DNA from: DASRDB01 sp035652815 | GTDB taxonomy: Bacteria > Chloroflexota > Ktedonobacteria > Ktedonobacterales > Ktedonobacteraceae | Direction of reading: 5' to 3' | DNA: 64,000 bases | Assembly: GCA_035652815.1 (NCBI GenBank) | Contig: DASRDB010000015.1 | Location: forward strand, 87,105 to 151,104 | Part shown: in pieces, positions 41,928-50,725 of the stretch | Position numbering within the stretch: the stretch's first letter is position 1 | Layout of the letters: each line of letters starts with the position of its first letter | Notes under the pieces: model-generated | Seen by the model: only the letters and a program-made list of their open reading frames with translations | Told to the model about the DNA's origin: nothing | Database searches by the model: none | Program-made: the position numbers and the translations under genes

Positions 41928-43319
41928 ATGGCAAAATCGCGGGTTCTTCGCTTTCCTGAAGGGTTTCTCTGGGGTACGGCATCCTCTGCTTACCAGTGTG
42001 AAGGGGGCAATACAAATAATCAGTGGTATCGCTGGGAGCAGCAAGGACATATTCTGACAGGTGATCGCTGCGGCAGCGCCTCGAACTGGTGGGTTGAGGC
42101 GGAACGGGATTTTGCCCTGGCCGAACAAATGGAGAATAACGCGCTGCGCTTGAGCGTGGAGTGGAGCCGCCTTGAGCCAGAAGAGGGAAAATGGGATGAC
42201 GCCGCTCTAGACCGCTATCGCGAGATGCTCTTGAATTTGCGACGCAGGCACCTCAAGCCAATGGTGACGCTGCATCACTTCACCGACCCGCTCTGGTTTG
42301 CTGACCGCGGCGGTTTTGAGAAGGTTGAGAATATTCGTTTCTTTGTGCGCTTTGTCACGTATGTAGTAGAGCGCCTGCGCGACCTCTGCGATTTCTGGCT
42401 CACGATCAACGAGCCGAACGTCTATGCATTCCTCGGTTACTTGCTTGGCAACTATCCGCCGGGAGAACACAATGTGGTGCGGGCGTTACAGGTCTTGCGC
42501 AATCTGATTCAGGCGCATGTTGAGGCCTTTTATACCATTCGCCGGATACAACCTGTCTCGCAAATTGGCTACTGTCTCGACTATCGCATTTTTGATCCTG
42601 CCAATCCGCTTTCGCTGCTTGATCGCAGCGCTGCCGGGCTTCAGGATACGTTTCACAACTGGGCCATCCTGCAGGCTTCCGAGACAGGCCATTTCCCTTT
42701 TCCGCTCAATTTGTTGCTGGCCCCCATTCCACGCGCTGCCGGAACACGCGATTATCATGGCGTCAACTATTATACCCGCGATATGGTGCGCTTTGACCCG
42801 TTCAAGTGGAATGAGGTCTTTGGACGCCGCTTCACCAAACCCGACAGCATGCGCAACGACCCCGGGCTTGAAGGATTTTTTGGTGAGATTTATCCCCTTG
42901 GTCTGTATCGTGTCTTGAAAGGCATCTACCAGCAGACACGTGGCAATAAGCCTATTTATGTCACAGAGAGTGGGTTCAGCGATATCCAGGATGATCGACG
43001 CCCTCGCGCTATCCTTGAACACCTGGCGCTGGTGCATCGCGCTATTAGCGAAGGGATACCTGTGCGCGGCTATTTCCACTGGACGCTGGTTGATAATTTT
43101 GAGTGGGCCGAAGGCTGGGGCGTGCGCTTTGGTCTGATTGAACTTGATCCCACAAGCCAGCGACGCATTCCGCGCAGCAGCGCCAGCATGTTCGGCGAGA
43201 TCTGCCGGGCAAACGCCATCACTGAGAGCATTGTCGAGCGTTACGCGCCCGATGCAATGGAAAGCATTTTCGGCCAATCGCAAGCAGATACGTCCCGGCT
43301 TTCTGTGGAGCAGCGATAG
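41928..43319 (+). CDS. Glycoside hydrolase family 1 (beta-glucosidase-like)
   Basis: Retaining beta-glycosidase fold. The N-terminal motif FLWGTASSAYQCEG, acid/base Glu in TINEPN (about residue 163) and nucleophile Glu in YVTESGF (about residue 345) are present; the usual TENG reads TESG. The 463-residue length is typical. GAGGAG precedes the ATG. There is no signal peptide, so it acts in the cytoplasm on imported beta-linked sugars or glycosides. No transporter or sugar regulator adjoins it. Confidence 0.92.
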   Translation: MAKSRVLRFPEGFLWGTASSAYQCEGGNTNNQWYRWEQQGHILTGDRCGSASNWWVEAERDFALAEQMENNALRLSVEWSRLEPEEGKWDDAALDRYREMLLNLRRRHLKPMVTLHHFTDPLWFADRGGFEKVENIRFFVRFVTYVVERLRDLCDFWLTINEPNVYAFLGYLLGNYPPGEHNVVRALQVLRNLIQAHVEAFYTIRRIQPVSQIGYCLDYRIFDPANPLSLLDRSAAGLQDTFHNWAILQASETGHFPFPLNLLLAPIPRAAGTRDYHGVNYYTRDMVRFDPFKWNEVFGRRFTKPDSMRNDPGLEGFFGEIYPLGLYRVLKGIYQQTRGNKPIYVTESGFSDIQDDRRPRAILEHLALVHRAISEGIPVRGYFHWTLVDNFEWAEGWGVRFGLIELDPTSQRRIPRSSASMFGEICRANAITESIVERYAPDAMESIFGQSQADTSRLSVEQR

Positions 43320-43321
43320 GC

Positions 43322-43570
43322 TTATCCCTTGTTGCTCTCGTTCTCCTGGCGTACCGCTTGCAGAATGAGCCGGTCCGGGCAGTACTGCGGAAACTTGCGG
43401 GCGTAGCAGACCAGGCAGTAATCGCCGACCAGTTCGTCGTCATCGCCGGTACCGTAATAGGTGATGGTATGTGGCGCACAGGCATAATGTCCACACGGAC
43501 GCAATTCTGCCTCGTCTCGATGAGGTAGCGCGTGCGGAAACTGTTCTATATAGCAGGTGTGTTCGCTCAT
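43322..43570 (-). CDS. Hypothetical Cys/His-rich small protein (82 aa)
   Basis: The product has several Cys and His residues in a metal-site-like arrangement (CGHYACAPH and, 20 residues later, YCLVCYARKFPQYC), so zinc or Fe-S binding is plausible. It is convergent with the GH1 gene, two bases apart. A purine-rich AAGAGAA site precedes the ATG. Function is unknown. Confidence 0.6.
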   Translation of the reverse strand: MSEHTCYIEQFPHALPHRDEAELRPCGHYACAPHTITYYGTGDDDELVGDYCLVCYARKFPQYCPDRLILQAVRQENESNKG

Positions 43571-43688
43571 GGTCGTTCGTTCTCTTGTCTTTCAGGTATT
43601 GTATGGCGCTTTAGGATGCCATTCATAGGGCATGATATCCCTCTCGTTAGAGGGTGTCAAGCCTCTCTAGAGCGCGCAGTAATCACGC

Positions 43689-43718
43689 TTGTCATCTTTC
43701 TTCAGGACGTGCTACACT
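43689..43718 (+). promoter_or_regulatory. Sigma-70 type promoter
   Basis: TTGTCA (43689-43694) and TACACT (43713-43718) are 18 bases apart, 79 bases before the PRC/BON protein gene at 43797. Confidence 0.6.
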
Positions 43719-43796
43719 CTTATTAGAAGTATATAAAGGCCATTCTCTGCATCGTTTTTCGATGTTCTTATTTTTTTGTTATGTGAGGTTGGTTGT

Positions 43797-44795
43797 ATGC
43801 AAAAGCTGGTTTCCATTTCCGAAATGCAGAAGTTCTATTTCGGAGGCAAAATAATTTGCACTGATGGCGAAGGAGGTACCCTTACAGACCTGATTTTTGA
43901 TCCCGCAACCCGGCGTCTCACTGCGCTTGGTGTGAAACAGGGTCGTTTTTTTGGCAAGACTGTCTATCTTCCCTTTGCCAAAGTAGTGAAGGCGTCCGGT
44001 GACGGTATCACGGTGGACATGAAGCGTGATGACGTTGCATCCGCTGAACATACGCCCCCTGGCGGTACTCAGCTTAGTGGTAAGAGTGAAGTGGTACGCA
44101 CTGGCGGCAACAAAGGGAGCTTGCGCATGGTAGCTGTGCATCCTGATAGCGGCCAGCTTGCCTATGTTGTGGCGCGCAACCTTCAACAGGGGCAGGATAC
44201 GCTTATTCGGAACGAATATGTCTCCGGTATCGCAGAGAATCAGATTACCCTCTCGCTTTCCGATGAATCCCTGAACAAGCTGCCACCATATCGGCCAGAT
44301 GACGAGTTGCAGCAGGATGTGGAGAGCGTCCTGTTCGACCTGACACCCATGCATATCGATATGAAAGGCATTCGGGTCCGCGTACTGGATGGTGTTCTCT
44401 ACCTCGATGGCAACATTTCCAGTGCTTTGCGCGCTGATATTGCCCAGGATCAGGTGCTGGGGGTGCCAGGAATCCTGGAGATTAAAAACAACCTGGTGGC
44501 GGATGATCGCCTGGCAGCCGATCTGGCAATGGCGCTGGCGCAAGATCAGCGAACTCGTGAACTGCCGATTGGGGTGTATCCGCGCCTCGGGGTAGTGCGC
44601 TTAAGTGGCGCGGTACATAATGCCCAGCAAAAAGCGGCAGCGGAAGAGATAGTACGCAAATTTCCAGGGGTGCAGGGGGTGGAAAACTACCTGGTGATTG
44701 ATCCAAAGGCCGAGATGCTGCATGTCATGGCTCCCCCCGAGGGCGGCGAGTCGGAAGACCTTGTCCCCGGAAAATATATCAGGCACACGCAATAG
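43797..44795 (+). CDS. PRC-barrel and BON domain protein
   Basis: The N-terminus (about residues 1-85) is a PRC-barrel (ISEMQKFYFGGKIICTD, LTDLIFDPATRRLTAL). A second PRC-like unit may follow near residues 100-160. From about residue 175 there are two BON-type repeats (VESVLFDL, then GVLYLDGNISS; later PRLGVVRLSGAV and VQGVENYLV). BON domains are thought to bind membranes or phospholipids. There is no signal peptide. The start at 43797 was chosen for its upstream TGAGG. It lies three bases before an AAA ATPase gene, so they are co-transcribed. Confidence 0.8.
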   Translation: MQKLVSISEMQKFYFGGKIICTDGEGGTLTDLIFDPATRRLTALGVKQGRFFGKTVYLPFAKVVKASGDGITVDMKRDDVASAEHTPPGGTQLSGKSEVVRTGGNKGSLRMVAVHPDSGQLAYVVARNLQQGQDTLIRNEYVSGIAENQITLSLSDESLNKLPPYRPDDELQQDVESVLFDLTPMHIDMKGIRVRVLDGVLYLDGNISSALRADIAQDQVLGVPGILEIKNNLVADDRLAADLAMALAQDQRTRELPIGVYPRLGVVRLSGAVHNAQQKAAAEEIVRKFPGVQGVENYLVIDPKAEMLHVMAPPEGGESEDLVPGKYIRHTQ

Positions 44796-44798
44796 CCC

Positions 44799-46358
44799 AT
44801 GCATAATAACGAACAGCCTGATCCTGTAGAGCAAAAGACGCTGGTATCGCCTGAAGTCGCTGTTGAAACTGAAGCTCGGCCACAGGAAGAACAGCTTGCA
44901 GGTGATGCAGCTTTAGATCATGGCGCGAAGGAAGCACCGTCTTCAAATGGAGAACCGGCTCCTGTTCGCTCCAGGCCGCGCCCTATGCCCACGCTGCGTC
45001 GTGAAATAGCCATCCAGGCCTTAAAAGAACTCTGGAGCGACTTGCAAATTGCCGATAGCGCGCCGCTCATTTTTGCCTCGCCCTTACAAAGACGGGTGCA
45101 GCTTGAACATCATCCCTTGCTGCTCAATCAGTTAATAGCGAAGGGCCGCCAGCGAAAAAAAGATGCTTATGGGTATCTCAAGAGTTGGGAACTGCTGGTG
45201 GCACCACCCTATGCTCCTGGCATCGCCGCAAATGGCGAAATCGGTACCTTGCTGAAATCTGATATGCTGCGTCCTGCTGACGTGGGTGATCGTGGTACGT
45301 TACCTGCCGCCCCCTATAGCTGGATTTGCTACATCTTTAAGAATGGCTGGAAGGCGCTCTCCGTCTATTTCTTTGACTCCGACAATGGCGAGTCATATAC
45401 CTTAAATGCTGTGCCCTTTGGCCATCAAGATGAATGGATGGCCTTCCTGCAACACCTGACAGATGCGCATGATGCCATCTGGCGGCGCGAGCGCCGGGGC
45501 ACCATCGATATTCTCGGCGGACCGGATGAAATGGCGAAAAATATCGAGCGGGCCTCATATGAAGATGTCGTATTGCCGTCTGAGACACTGGCGCAGATAA
45601 CTGCCCAGCGCCACATGTTCGATGAAGAGGTGTTGAAGCGCTACGAGAAGCTGCATATACCGCGCCTGCGCAAGGTGTTAATCATTGGCCCATCGGGTAC
45701 GGGCAAAACAACGCTGCTCAGAGCCGAGGGGGCCTACCATGCTAGTAGAGGGGGCATGGTTCTCTATGTGTATCCGATACCGCCAGGGCGCACGAACAGC
45801 CCTGCCCAGCTTCTTGTGCAGGCTCTACACTTTGCCGCAGAGAGTCAGCTACCAGCGCTGATTCTAGTTGAAGATATAGAGACCTTCATGACCAATCCGG
45901 TCGAATTGCAACTGCTTTTGCATGTGCTTGAAGGTGTGGGCGCGCCTGACAATCCGGCGGGTACGCTGTTACTTGCTACCAGCAGCGATCCTGAAAAAAT
46001 TGACCAGCGTATCCGGGATCGCGCCGGGCGGATTGATGTCATTATTGAATTGGGGCTGGTGGAAGACATTGAGATGGCTACCCGCTTTCTCAAGCACTTT
46101 CTTGGAGAGATGTATCGCGAGGAAGAACACGCCGCCATTGCGCCCCTGCTCTTGCGCAATCCTGGTTCGCACCTGCGCGAGGTCTGCCTTGCCGGTATGA
46201 TGCGCGCCGCCGAAATGGGCCGATCGGAGGTACTGGCCGAAGATTTGCGCTGGGCGCATGAGATGATCGTCAAGGGCCGTTCTGTGGTGGAGGAGGTCGA
46301 GCGCTACTATCCTTCTACCTCGCGCAAACGAGGTAGCTACTTCGGCCGCAGCCAGTAG
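44799..46358 (+). CDS. AAA-family ATPase
   Basis: The C-terminal half is a single AAA module: Walker A GPSGTGKTTL (about residue 291), Walker B ALILVEDIE (about residue 352), sensor 1 ATSSDPEK and an Arg-rich RIRDRAGRID box. The N-terminal ~250 residues contain an acidic low-complexity start and an uncharacterised domain. Such ATPases remodel proteins or membranes. The start ATG three bases after the PRC/BON stop has no strong ribosome binding site, which suggests translational coupling. The two products probably act together. Confidence 0.8.
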   Translation: MHNNEQPDPVEQKTLVSPEVAVETEARPQEEQLAGDAALDHGAKEAPSSNGEPAPVRSRPRPMPTLRREIAIQALKELWSDLQIADSAPLIFASPLQRRVQLEHHPLLLNQLIAKGRQRKKDAYGYLKSWELLVAPPYAPGIAANGEIGTLLKSDMLRPADVGDRGTLPAAPYSWICYIFKNGWKALSVYFFDSDNGESYTLNAVPFGHQDEWMAFLQHLTDAHDAIWRRERRGTIDILGGPDEMAKNIERASYEDVVLPSETLAQITAQRHMFDEEVLKRYEKLHIPRLRKVLIIGPSGTGKTTLLRAEGAYHASRGGMVLYVYPIPPGRTNSPAQLLVQALHFAAESQLPALILVEDIETFMTNPVELQLLLHVLEGVGAPDNPAGTLLLATSSDPEKIDQRIRDRAGRIDVIIELGLVEDIEMATRFLKHFLGEMYREEEHAAIAPLLLRNPGSHLREVCLAGMMRAAEMGRSEVLAEDLRWAHEMIVKGRSVVEEVERYYPSTSRKRGSYFGRSQ

Positions 46359-46360
46359 TG

Positions 46361-46477
46361 GTACGCCTTTCCTTTGTACCGCTCGTTTCACTCGTAACGT
46401 GTTATAAACGAACCCCGCTGGTTCAAGTAGGGGCGTGGTAGTGTTCCTGGTGGAGAAGCAAGAAAGGAAAGGCGTAC
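46361..46477 (+). promoter_or_regulatory. 15-bp inverted repeat that can sequester the next gene's ribosome binding site
   Basis: GTACGCCTTTCCTTT (46361-46375) is the exact reverse complement of AAAGGAAAGGCGTAC (46463-46477). The right arm contains the ribosome binding site of the gene starting at 46479. The left arm lies directly after the AAA ATPase stop. The 87-base loop contains TATAAA near 46405 that could be a promoter starting a transcript lacking the left arm. Confidence 0.55.
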
Positions 46478-46478
46478 T

Positions 46479-47024
46479 ATGACGAAGCACGATGACGAGC
46501 GGCAGCAGCGCAAAGACGAGCCGTACCATAAAATGGTTGGCCGAGAGAACTTCGGCAACGAGGTTGGCTCCGGAGTCCCAGACGAGACCAATACAACGGT
46601 TGGCGCTGGCAATACCGACAGTGGTACCATTCCTGAAGGTGTCGAAGCGAGCGGCTCCTCTGTTGGTGGTATCAATACCAGCAACAGCATTGTCAGCGGT
46701 GGTGGTACCGCTGGTGGCACAAATATTGGCCCTGGCGCTACCACCGATCGCGGTCGTATGAACACCGCGCCTGATCTGGCTCAGAACAGCGATCCCATCA
46801 TGAGCATGGGACCACGCGCGGATGCTGAGGCGCATAATCCGCCGCCGAAACAACAGCAGACTGACAATGATACCGTTGTGACGGATGGCCAGATCGTACC
46901 CGACACCGACCAGTCAAAAGGGCCATCTCCGCTTTCGGAAAAGGAAGCCCACCGTATTACCCGTGGCGAGCGCACCTCGGTTGATGTGCCAGTACCTAAC
47001 GATGTTGGGCACGAACGCTATTAG
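46479..47024 (+). CDS. Disordered Gly/Asn/Thr-rich hypothetical protein (181 aa)
   Basis: AAAGGAAAGG precedes the ATG. The product is highly polar with no hydrophobic core: a charged N-terminus, a Gly/Ser/Thr/Asn-rich centre with repeated GG/GT patterns, and a C-terminal charged region (SEKEAHRITRGERTSVDVP). It is probably intrinsically disordered, possibly a stress or hydrophilin-like protein. I do not recognise a family. It may be regulated through the RNA inverted repeat overlapping its ribosome binding site. Confidence 0.6.
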   Translation: MTKHDDERQQRKDEPYHKMVGRENFGNEVGSGVPDETNTTVGAGNTDSGTIPEGVEASGSSVGGINTSNSIVSGGGTAGGTNIGPGATTDRGRMNTAPDLAQNSDPIMSMGPRADAEAHNPPPKQQQTDNDTVVTDGQIVPDTDQSKGPSPLSEKEAHRITRGERTSVDVPVPNDVGHERY

Positions 47025-47083
47025 CAATACAGGCGAGAGGAATTGGAGGCTTACCCTGATCTTCTCGCCTGTACTGCTTCAGA

Positions 47084-48307
47084 TTAGTCTGCGAGGGCCT
47101 GTTCAAGGTCTTGGAGAATATCTGAAATATCCTCGATACCAACTGAGAAGCGAATACAGCCCTCGGAAATACCAATTCCCTGTCGTTCTGCAGCGCTAAG
47201 GTTGCGATGAGAGGACATCGGTGGGTAGCTTACCTCGGAGTAGACATCGCCCAGGGTGGTTGCAGGCAGGCAGAGGCGCAGCCGATTCATGAAGCGAAAG
47301 GCGGCGTCTCGTGTCTGGTCTTTTAACTCAAATGCCAGCAAGCCGCCGTAATGCTCTTTTCTCAGCAAGTGGCCCGCGAGTTCGTGCTGGGGATGTTCCG
47401 GTAAACCGGGGTAGTGAACGCGGGCAACGGCCTGATGCTGTTGGAGATAACAGGCTACCTGTAAGGCATTGCGGCAGTGCCGTTCCATTCGCAGCGCCAG
47501 CGTTTTCAGCCCTCTCATGACGAGATAGGATTCGAAAGGACTCAACATCGCGCCCAGCATCGTCGCGTAGGAGCGCGCCGAATCCAGTTGCGAGCGTTTG
47601 GAGCAAATCAAGACACCTGCCGTACTATCACCATGTCCCGCAAGGTACTTGGTAGCGCTGTGTACCACCAGGTCGAAACCATGCTCTATTGGGCGCACCA
47701 GATAGGGTGTGGTAAAGGTACTATCGACGATAGTGATGGCTCCGACTTCCTGTGCCGCCGAACTGATCGCGTCCAGGTCTGTCAATTTAGTCAGTGGATT
47801 AGAAACCGTCTCAACATAAATCACGTCGGGTTGTTCACTACGAATAATGTTTCCAACTGCGGAATTGCAGAGATTTCGCAGCACAACCTCTACACCTAGA
47901 GGGGTGAACAAGGTGCGCAGCAAACCAATTGTTGGCCCGTAGAGGTCGGTTGCCGCCAGTATTTTTGTACCCGGGCCAAGTCCTGCTGTGAGCAGCGCCG
48001 CGTGAATAGCGGCCATGCCAGAGCCAAAGACTATTGCGCCGACACCCGCCTCGGCTTTGGCCAGGATGTCTTCAAGCGCCTCGGCATTCGGGTTGCCCTG
48101 CCGGGCATAGACGTAGGCAGATTCACCGGAAGGAGCATGCCCGTCAAAAGCATGGTCAAGCGCTTCGACATCTGAGTGCAGGTAGGTCGTCGAGGTATAA
48201 ATAGGTTGAACCGTTGGAACTCCCGCTTTGCCAGCAACAGGAGGACGCCTGCTCCCGTGTACGAGGAACGTATCCAATGTCCACGAAGATTGATTACTAT
48301 TCGTCAA
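47084..48307 (-). CDS. Cys/Met metabolism PLP enzyme (trans-sulfuration family)
   Basis: Type I PLP enzyme of the cystathionine gamma-synthase/gamma-lyase/O-acetylhomoserine sulfhydrylase group. The phosphate-binding YVYARQGNPNAEALE and PLP-lysine motif VVHSATKYLAGHGDSTAG are clear, as is SNPLTKLTDLDAI (substrate site). The exact reaction cannot be told from the sequence. A TTG at 48307 with GGAGG six bases upstream is the best start; the TTG at 48331 would add eight residues. It overlaps the INSIG-like gene by 11 bases and ends a three-gene operon. Confidence 0.88.
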   Translation of the reverse strand: MTNSNQSSWTLDTFLVHGSRRPPVAGKAGVPTVQPIYTSTTYLHSDVEALDHAFDGHAPSGESAYVYARQGNPNAEALEDILAKAEAGVGAIVFGSGMAAIHAALLTAGLGPGTKILAATDLYGPTIGLLRTLFTPLGVEVVLRNLCNSAVGNIIRSEQPDVIYVETVSNPLTKLTDLDAISSAAQEVGAITIVDSTFTTPYLVRPIEHGFDLVVHSATKYLAGHGDSTAGVLICSKRSQLDSARSYATMLGAMLSPFESYLVMRGLKTLALRMERHCRNALQVACYLQQHQAVARVHYPGLPEHPQHELAGHLLRKEHYGGLLAFELKDQTRDAAFRFMNRLRLCLPATTLGDVYSEVSYPPMSSHRNLSAAERQGIGISEGCIRFSVGIEDISDILQDLEQALAD

Positions 48308-48878
48308 TTCGAACCTCCAAAGAATGTGCAAGAAGTGATCTTCCCAGGTCTCCTACCGTCAGGGAAGCGCAGGCATAGATACAGGGGAGCCATAATGGAA
48401 CGCCAAGCATATCTGGATGCATGTAGGAGAAAACGCCCGCGTTCACCAGGATCATCTCTATCAAGGTGCCTGTGATAGCTGTCACGATGGAAAGGGCAAT
48501 ATTTTGCCAGCCGCGCCCCGCCAGGAACCAATAGTGCAGGTAAATGATCGCGAGCAAGCCCGTTTTTGTGAAAGTATCGAATGGTATGGCGCTGATGAGG
48601 TACATCAACAGCAGCCAGCTGAGCGCTGCGATACTATTCGCCAGGTGGCGCGAGCGATACTGGTGAAGCAGTGGATCAACCAGCCGGTGAGAGTAGCCAA
48701 TCACTACAGCAGCCGCGCCAAACAACAGTGGAACCCACCAGGCCAGCCCAAACAAAACCGGGGCCGGATAGTGTTCTACTCTGCTATAGACATGGAAGGC
48801 ATCCAGGCAGGTTCCGAACGCTGCCCCGAGCAGAAAGAGGAGCAGCCCACACCTGCTTTTTCTGAAGATGTGCAACAT
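48297..48878 (-). CDS. INSIG-like integral membrane protein
   Basis: A 193-residue protein with about six hydrophobic segments. Its C-terminal segment VFSYMHPDMLGVPLWLPCI, followed by ACASLTVGDLGRSL, lines up by eye with eukaryotic INSIG (VYQYTSPDFLYVRSWLPCI and GGITMGNIGRQL). INSIG proteins bind oxysterols and retain SREBP/SCAP and HMG-CoA reductase in animal membranes; a bacterial homologue would have another role. The ATG at 48878 follows AAGGATG. It lies 18 bases after the peroxiredoxin-like gene and overlaps the PLP enzyme gene. Confidence 0.7.
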   Translation of the reverse strand: MLHIFRKSRCGLLLFLLGAAFGTCLDAFHVYSRVEHYPAPVLFGLAWWVPLLFGAAAVVIGYSHRLVDPLLHQYRSRHLANSIAALSWLLLMYLISAIPFDTFTKTGLLAIIYLHYWFLAGRGWQNIALSIVTAITGTLIEMILVNAGVFSYMHPDMLGVPLWLPCIYACASLTVGDLGRSLLAHSLEVRIDE

Positions 48879-48896
48879 TCAATCATCCTTACGCCT

Positions 48897-49406
48897 TCAT
48901 GGTGTACAGAGCTTGTTCAGATAGCGTAATGACTCCAGGAGTTCATCGATAGCGGGCAGCGTTGCCTCGCTGTTTGCAATCCATTGCTGGTACAGGGCGT
49001 TGTAGCGGTCGGCCAGCACAATGGCCGGTTTGCAGGTATGCTTCGTTGCGTCCCAGAGCGTATATTTACGAATGACCGAACCATCAGGGTTCGAGAGGAG
49101 CGCGAAAGGCAGTTGTAATGTCTCCTGAGCCTCTAGATTGACAATCACCGGGTCGGGTGAAACGGCCAGTATGGCACAATCCTCTTGGCGGAAGTCTCGA
49201 TAGCGTTTGGCGAAAGCTCGCAGCAGGCCCCGGCTCTCGTTATCTGTAATCCCCTGTATGAAAAGCAGTATGAGATGTTCGCGCTGTTTATAGTCCCAGG
49301 GGCCATGCGGCATACCATCGGCTCCCGGCAGGTTAAAGGCCGGAATGATTTGCCCGCTATGCAGAAACGGCTCGTATATTTCTCCCGATTGTTGCGACGT
49401 TGACAT
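48897..49406 (-). CDS. Peroxiredoxin-fold (AhpC/TSA) protein lacking the peroxidatic Cys
   Basis: Fold features of the AhpC/TSA family are present (GQIIPAFNLPGADG, then HLILLFIQG, AILAVSPD and the FALLSNPDGSVIRKY strand). The position where peroxiredoxins have T-x-x-C is occupied by GITDNESRGLL with no Cys, so normal peroxide reduction is not expected. Two other Cys occur at about residues 92 and 139. The start at 49406 (MSTSQQSG) follows GAGAGAGG. It is the first gene of the operon with the INSIG-like and PLP genes. A redox-sensing or thiol-binding role is possible. Confidence 0.75.
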   Translation of the reverse strand: MSTSQQSGEIYEPFLHSGQIIPAFNLPGADGMPHGPWDYKQREHLILLFIQGITDNESRGLLRAFAKRYRDFRQEDCAILAVSPDPVIVNLEAQETLQLPFALLSNPDGSVIRKYTLWDATKHTCKPAIVLADRYNALYQQWIANSEATLPAIDELLESLRYLNKLCTP

Positions 49407-49641
49407 GGATGCCTCTCTCTCATCGACGACCTTTTCACACAACTCCTTGTATAGAATTGTACATCATTCAGGATGGATGTTGCTTGTAAAACTGTTGACC
49501 GCCTTTTAGAGAAAGGGCTATGCGATCCTATGGCTTGCAATCAGAGTGAGACAGAACGCATAATTAAGGTGGATGATTTCTCCTGTACAGTGGTGTATGA
49601 AAGAGGAACATCCTGCCGGGTGAAATAGTTGGAGGATTACA

Positions 49642-50685
49642 ATGGAAGGAAAGATGAAGGCGGCCCTCAAGGCTGAGGCAGCGCCTGGAGCAACGATTGC
49701 TCTGGTTGATATACCGAGGATTGGGCCTCGCGATGTACTGGTGAAGGTCAAAGCGGCCTCGATCTGCGGAACTGACGTGCATATCTACGATTGGGATGCC
49801 TGGGCTCAGAATCGCATGCAGGTGCCGCGTATCTTTGGGCATGAGTTCGCGGGAGAGGTGGTCGAGGTTGGGCGTGAGGTGACGCAGGTTGTCCCAGGGG
49901 ATTTTGTCGCTGCCGAGACCCATATTACCTGCGGGCACTGTTATCAGTGCCGGACGGGTCAGGCGCATGTCTGCCGCAATGTGCAGATACTGGGCGTGGA
50001 TCGCGATGGGGCCTTCGCGCAATATATTGCCATCCCCGAAAAAGTGGCCTGGAAGACAGGCAAAGAAATCGATCATAGCGTCGCCTCGATACAAGAACCC
50101 TTTGGAAATGCCGTTCACGCCACCTTTGCCGGAGAAATCGCTGATATGACGGTGGCAGTCTTTGGCTGCGGCCCCATCGGATTGTGGGCGGTTGGCCTTG
50201 CGCGAATCTCCGGCGCGAGTACCATTTTCGCCATCGAGCCGAATGCTAAACGCCTCGAAATTGCCCGCAACATGGGTGCAGACTACAAGCTCAATCCGCG
50301 CGAGCTTGACCCTGTTCACGAAATCCTGGATGTCACGGATGGGCTGGGCGTCGATGTGGTGCTGGAGATGTCTGGACATCCTACGGCCATTCGACAAGGC
50401 TTCAAAGCGTTGCGCAATGGTGGACGAGTCTCGCTGCTCGGCATTCCATCAAGCATGGTGGAACTCGACCTTGCTAACGATATCATCTTCAAGGGGGCGA
50501 CTGTCCTCGGCATTTCTGGCCGCCGCATTTACGATACCTGGTATCGCACGCGCCGCGTACTCGAATCAGGTCAGCTTGACCTCAAGCAGGTGATTACTCA
50601 TACCCTTCCTTTTGAGCAGATTTCTGAGGCTATCGAGATCATGAAGTCTGGCGACTGTGGAAAAATCATTCTGACATTCGATTGA
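49642..50685 (+). CDS. tdh: L-threonine 3-dehydrogenase
   Basis: Zinc-dependent medium-chain dehydrogenase that oxidises L-threonine to 2-amino-3-ketobutyrate with NAD+. Visible are the catalytic zinc site (ICGTDVHIYDWD, GHEFAGEVVEVG), the four structural-zinc Cys (CGHCYQCRTGQAHVC) and the NAD motif (VFGCGPIGLWAVGLA). Length 347 is normal. A GGAGG site precedes the ATG. The next gene encodes the enzyme for the second step of the same pathway, which strongly supports the assignment over other alcohol dehydrogenases. Confidence 0.95.
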   Translation: MEGKMKAALKAEAAPGATIALVDIPRIGPRDVLVKVKAASICGTDVHIYDWDAWAQNRMQVPRIFGHEFAGEVVEVGREVTQVVPGDFVAAETHITCGHCYQCRTGQAHVCRNVQILGVDRDGAFAQYIAIPEKVAWKTGKEIDHSVASIQEPFGNAVHATFAGEIADMTVAVFGCGPIGLWAVGLARISGASTIFAIEPNAKRLEIARNMGADYKLNPRELDPVHEILDVTDGLGVDVVLEMSGHPTAIRQGFKALRNGGRVSLLGIPSSMVELDLANDIIFKGATVLGISGRRIYDTWYRTRRVLESGQLDLKQVITHTLPFEQISEAIEIMKSGDCGKIILTFD

Positions 50686-50725
50686 TGGGCGCAACCCCAT
50701 TTATTTTCTACGAAAGAAGGAGTAC

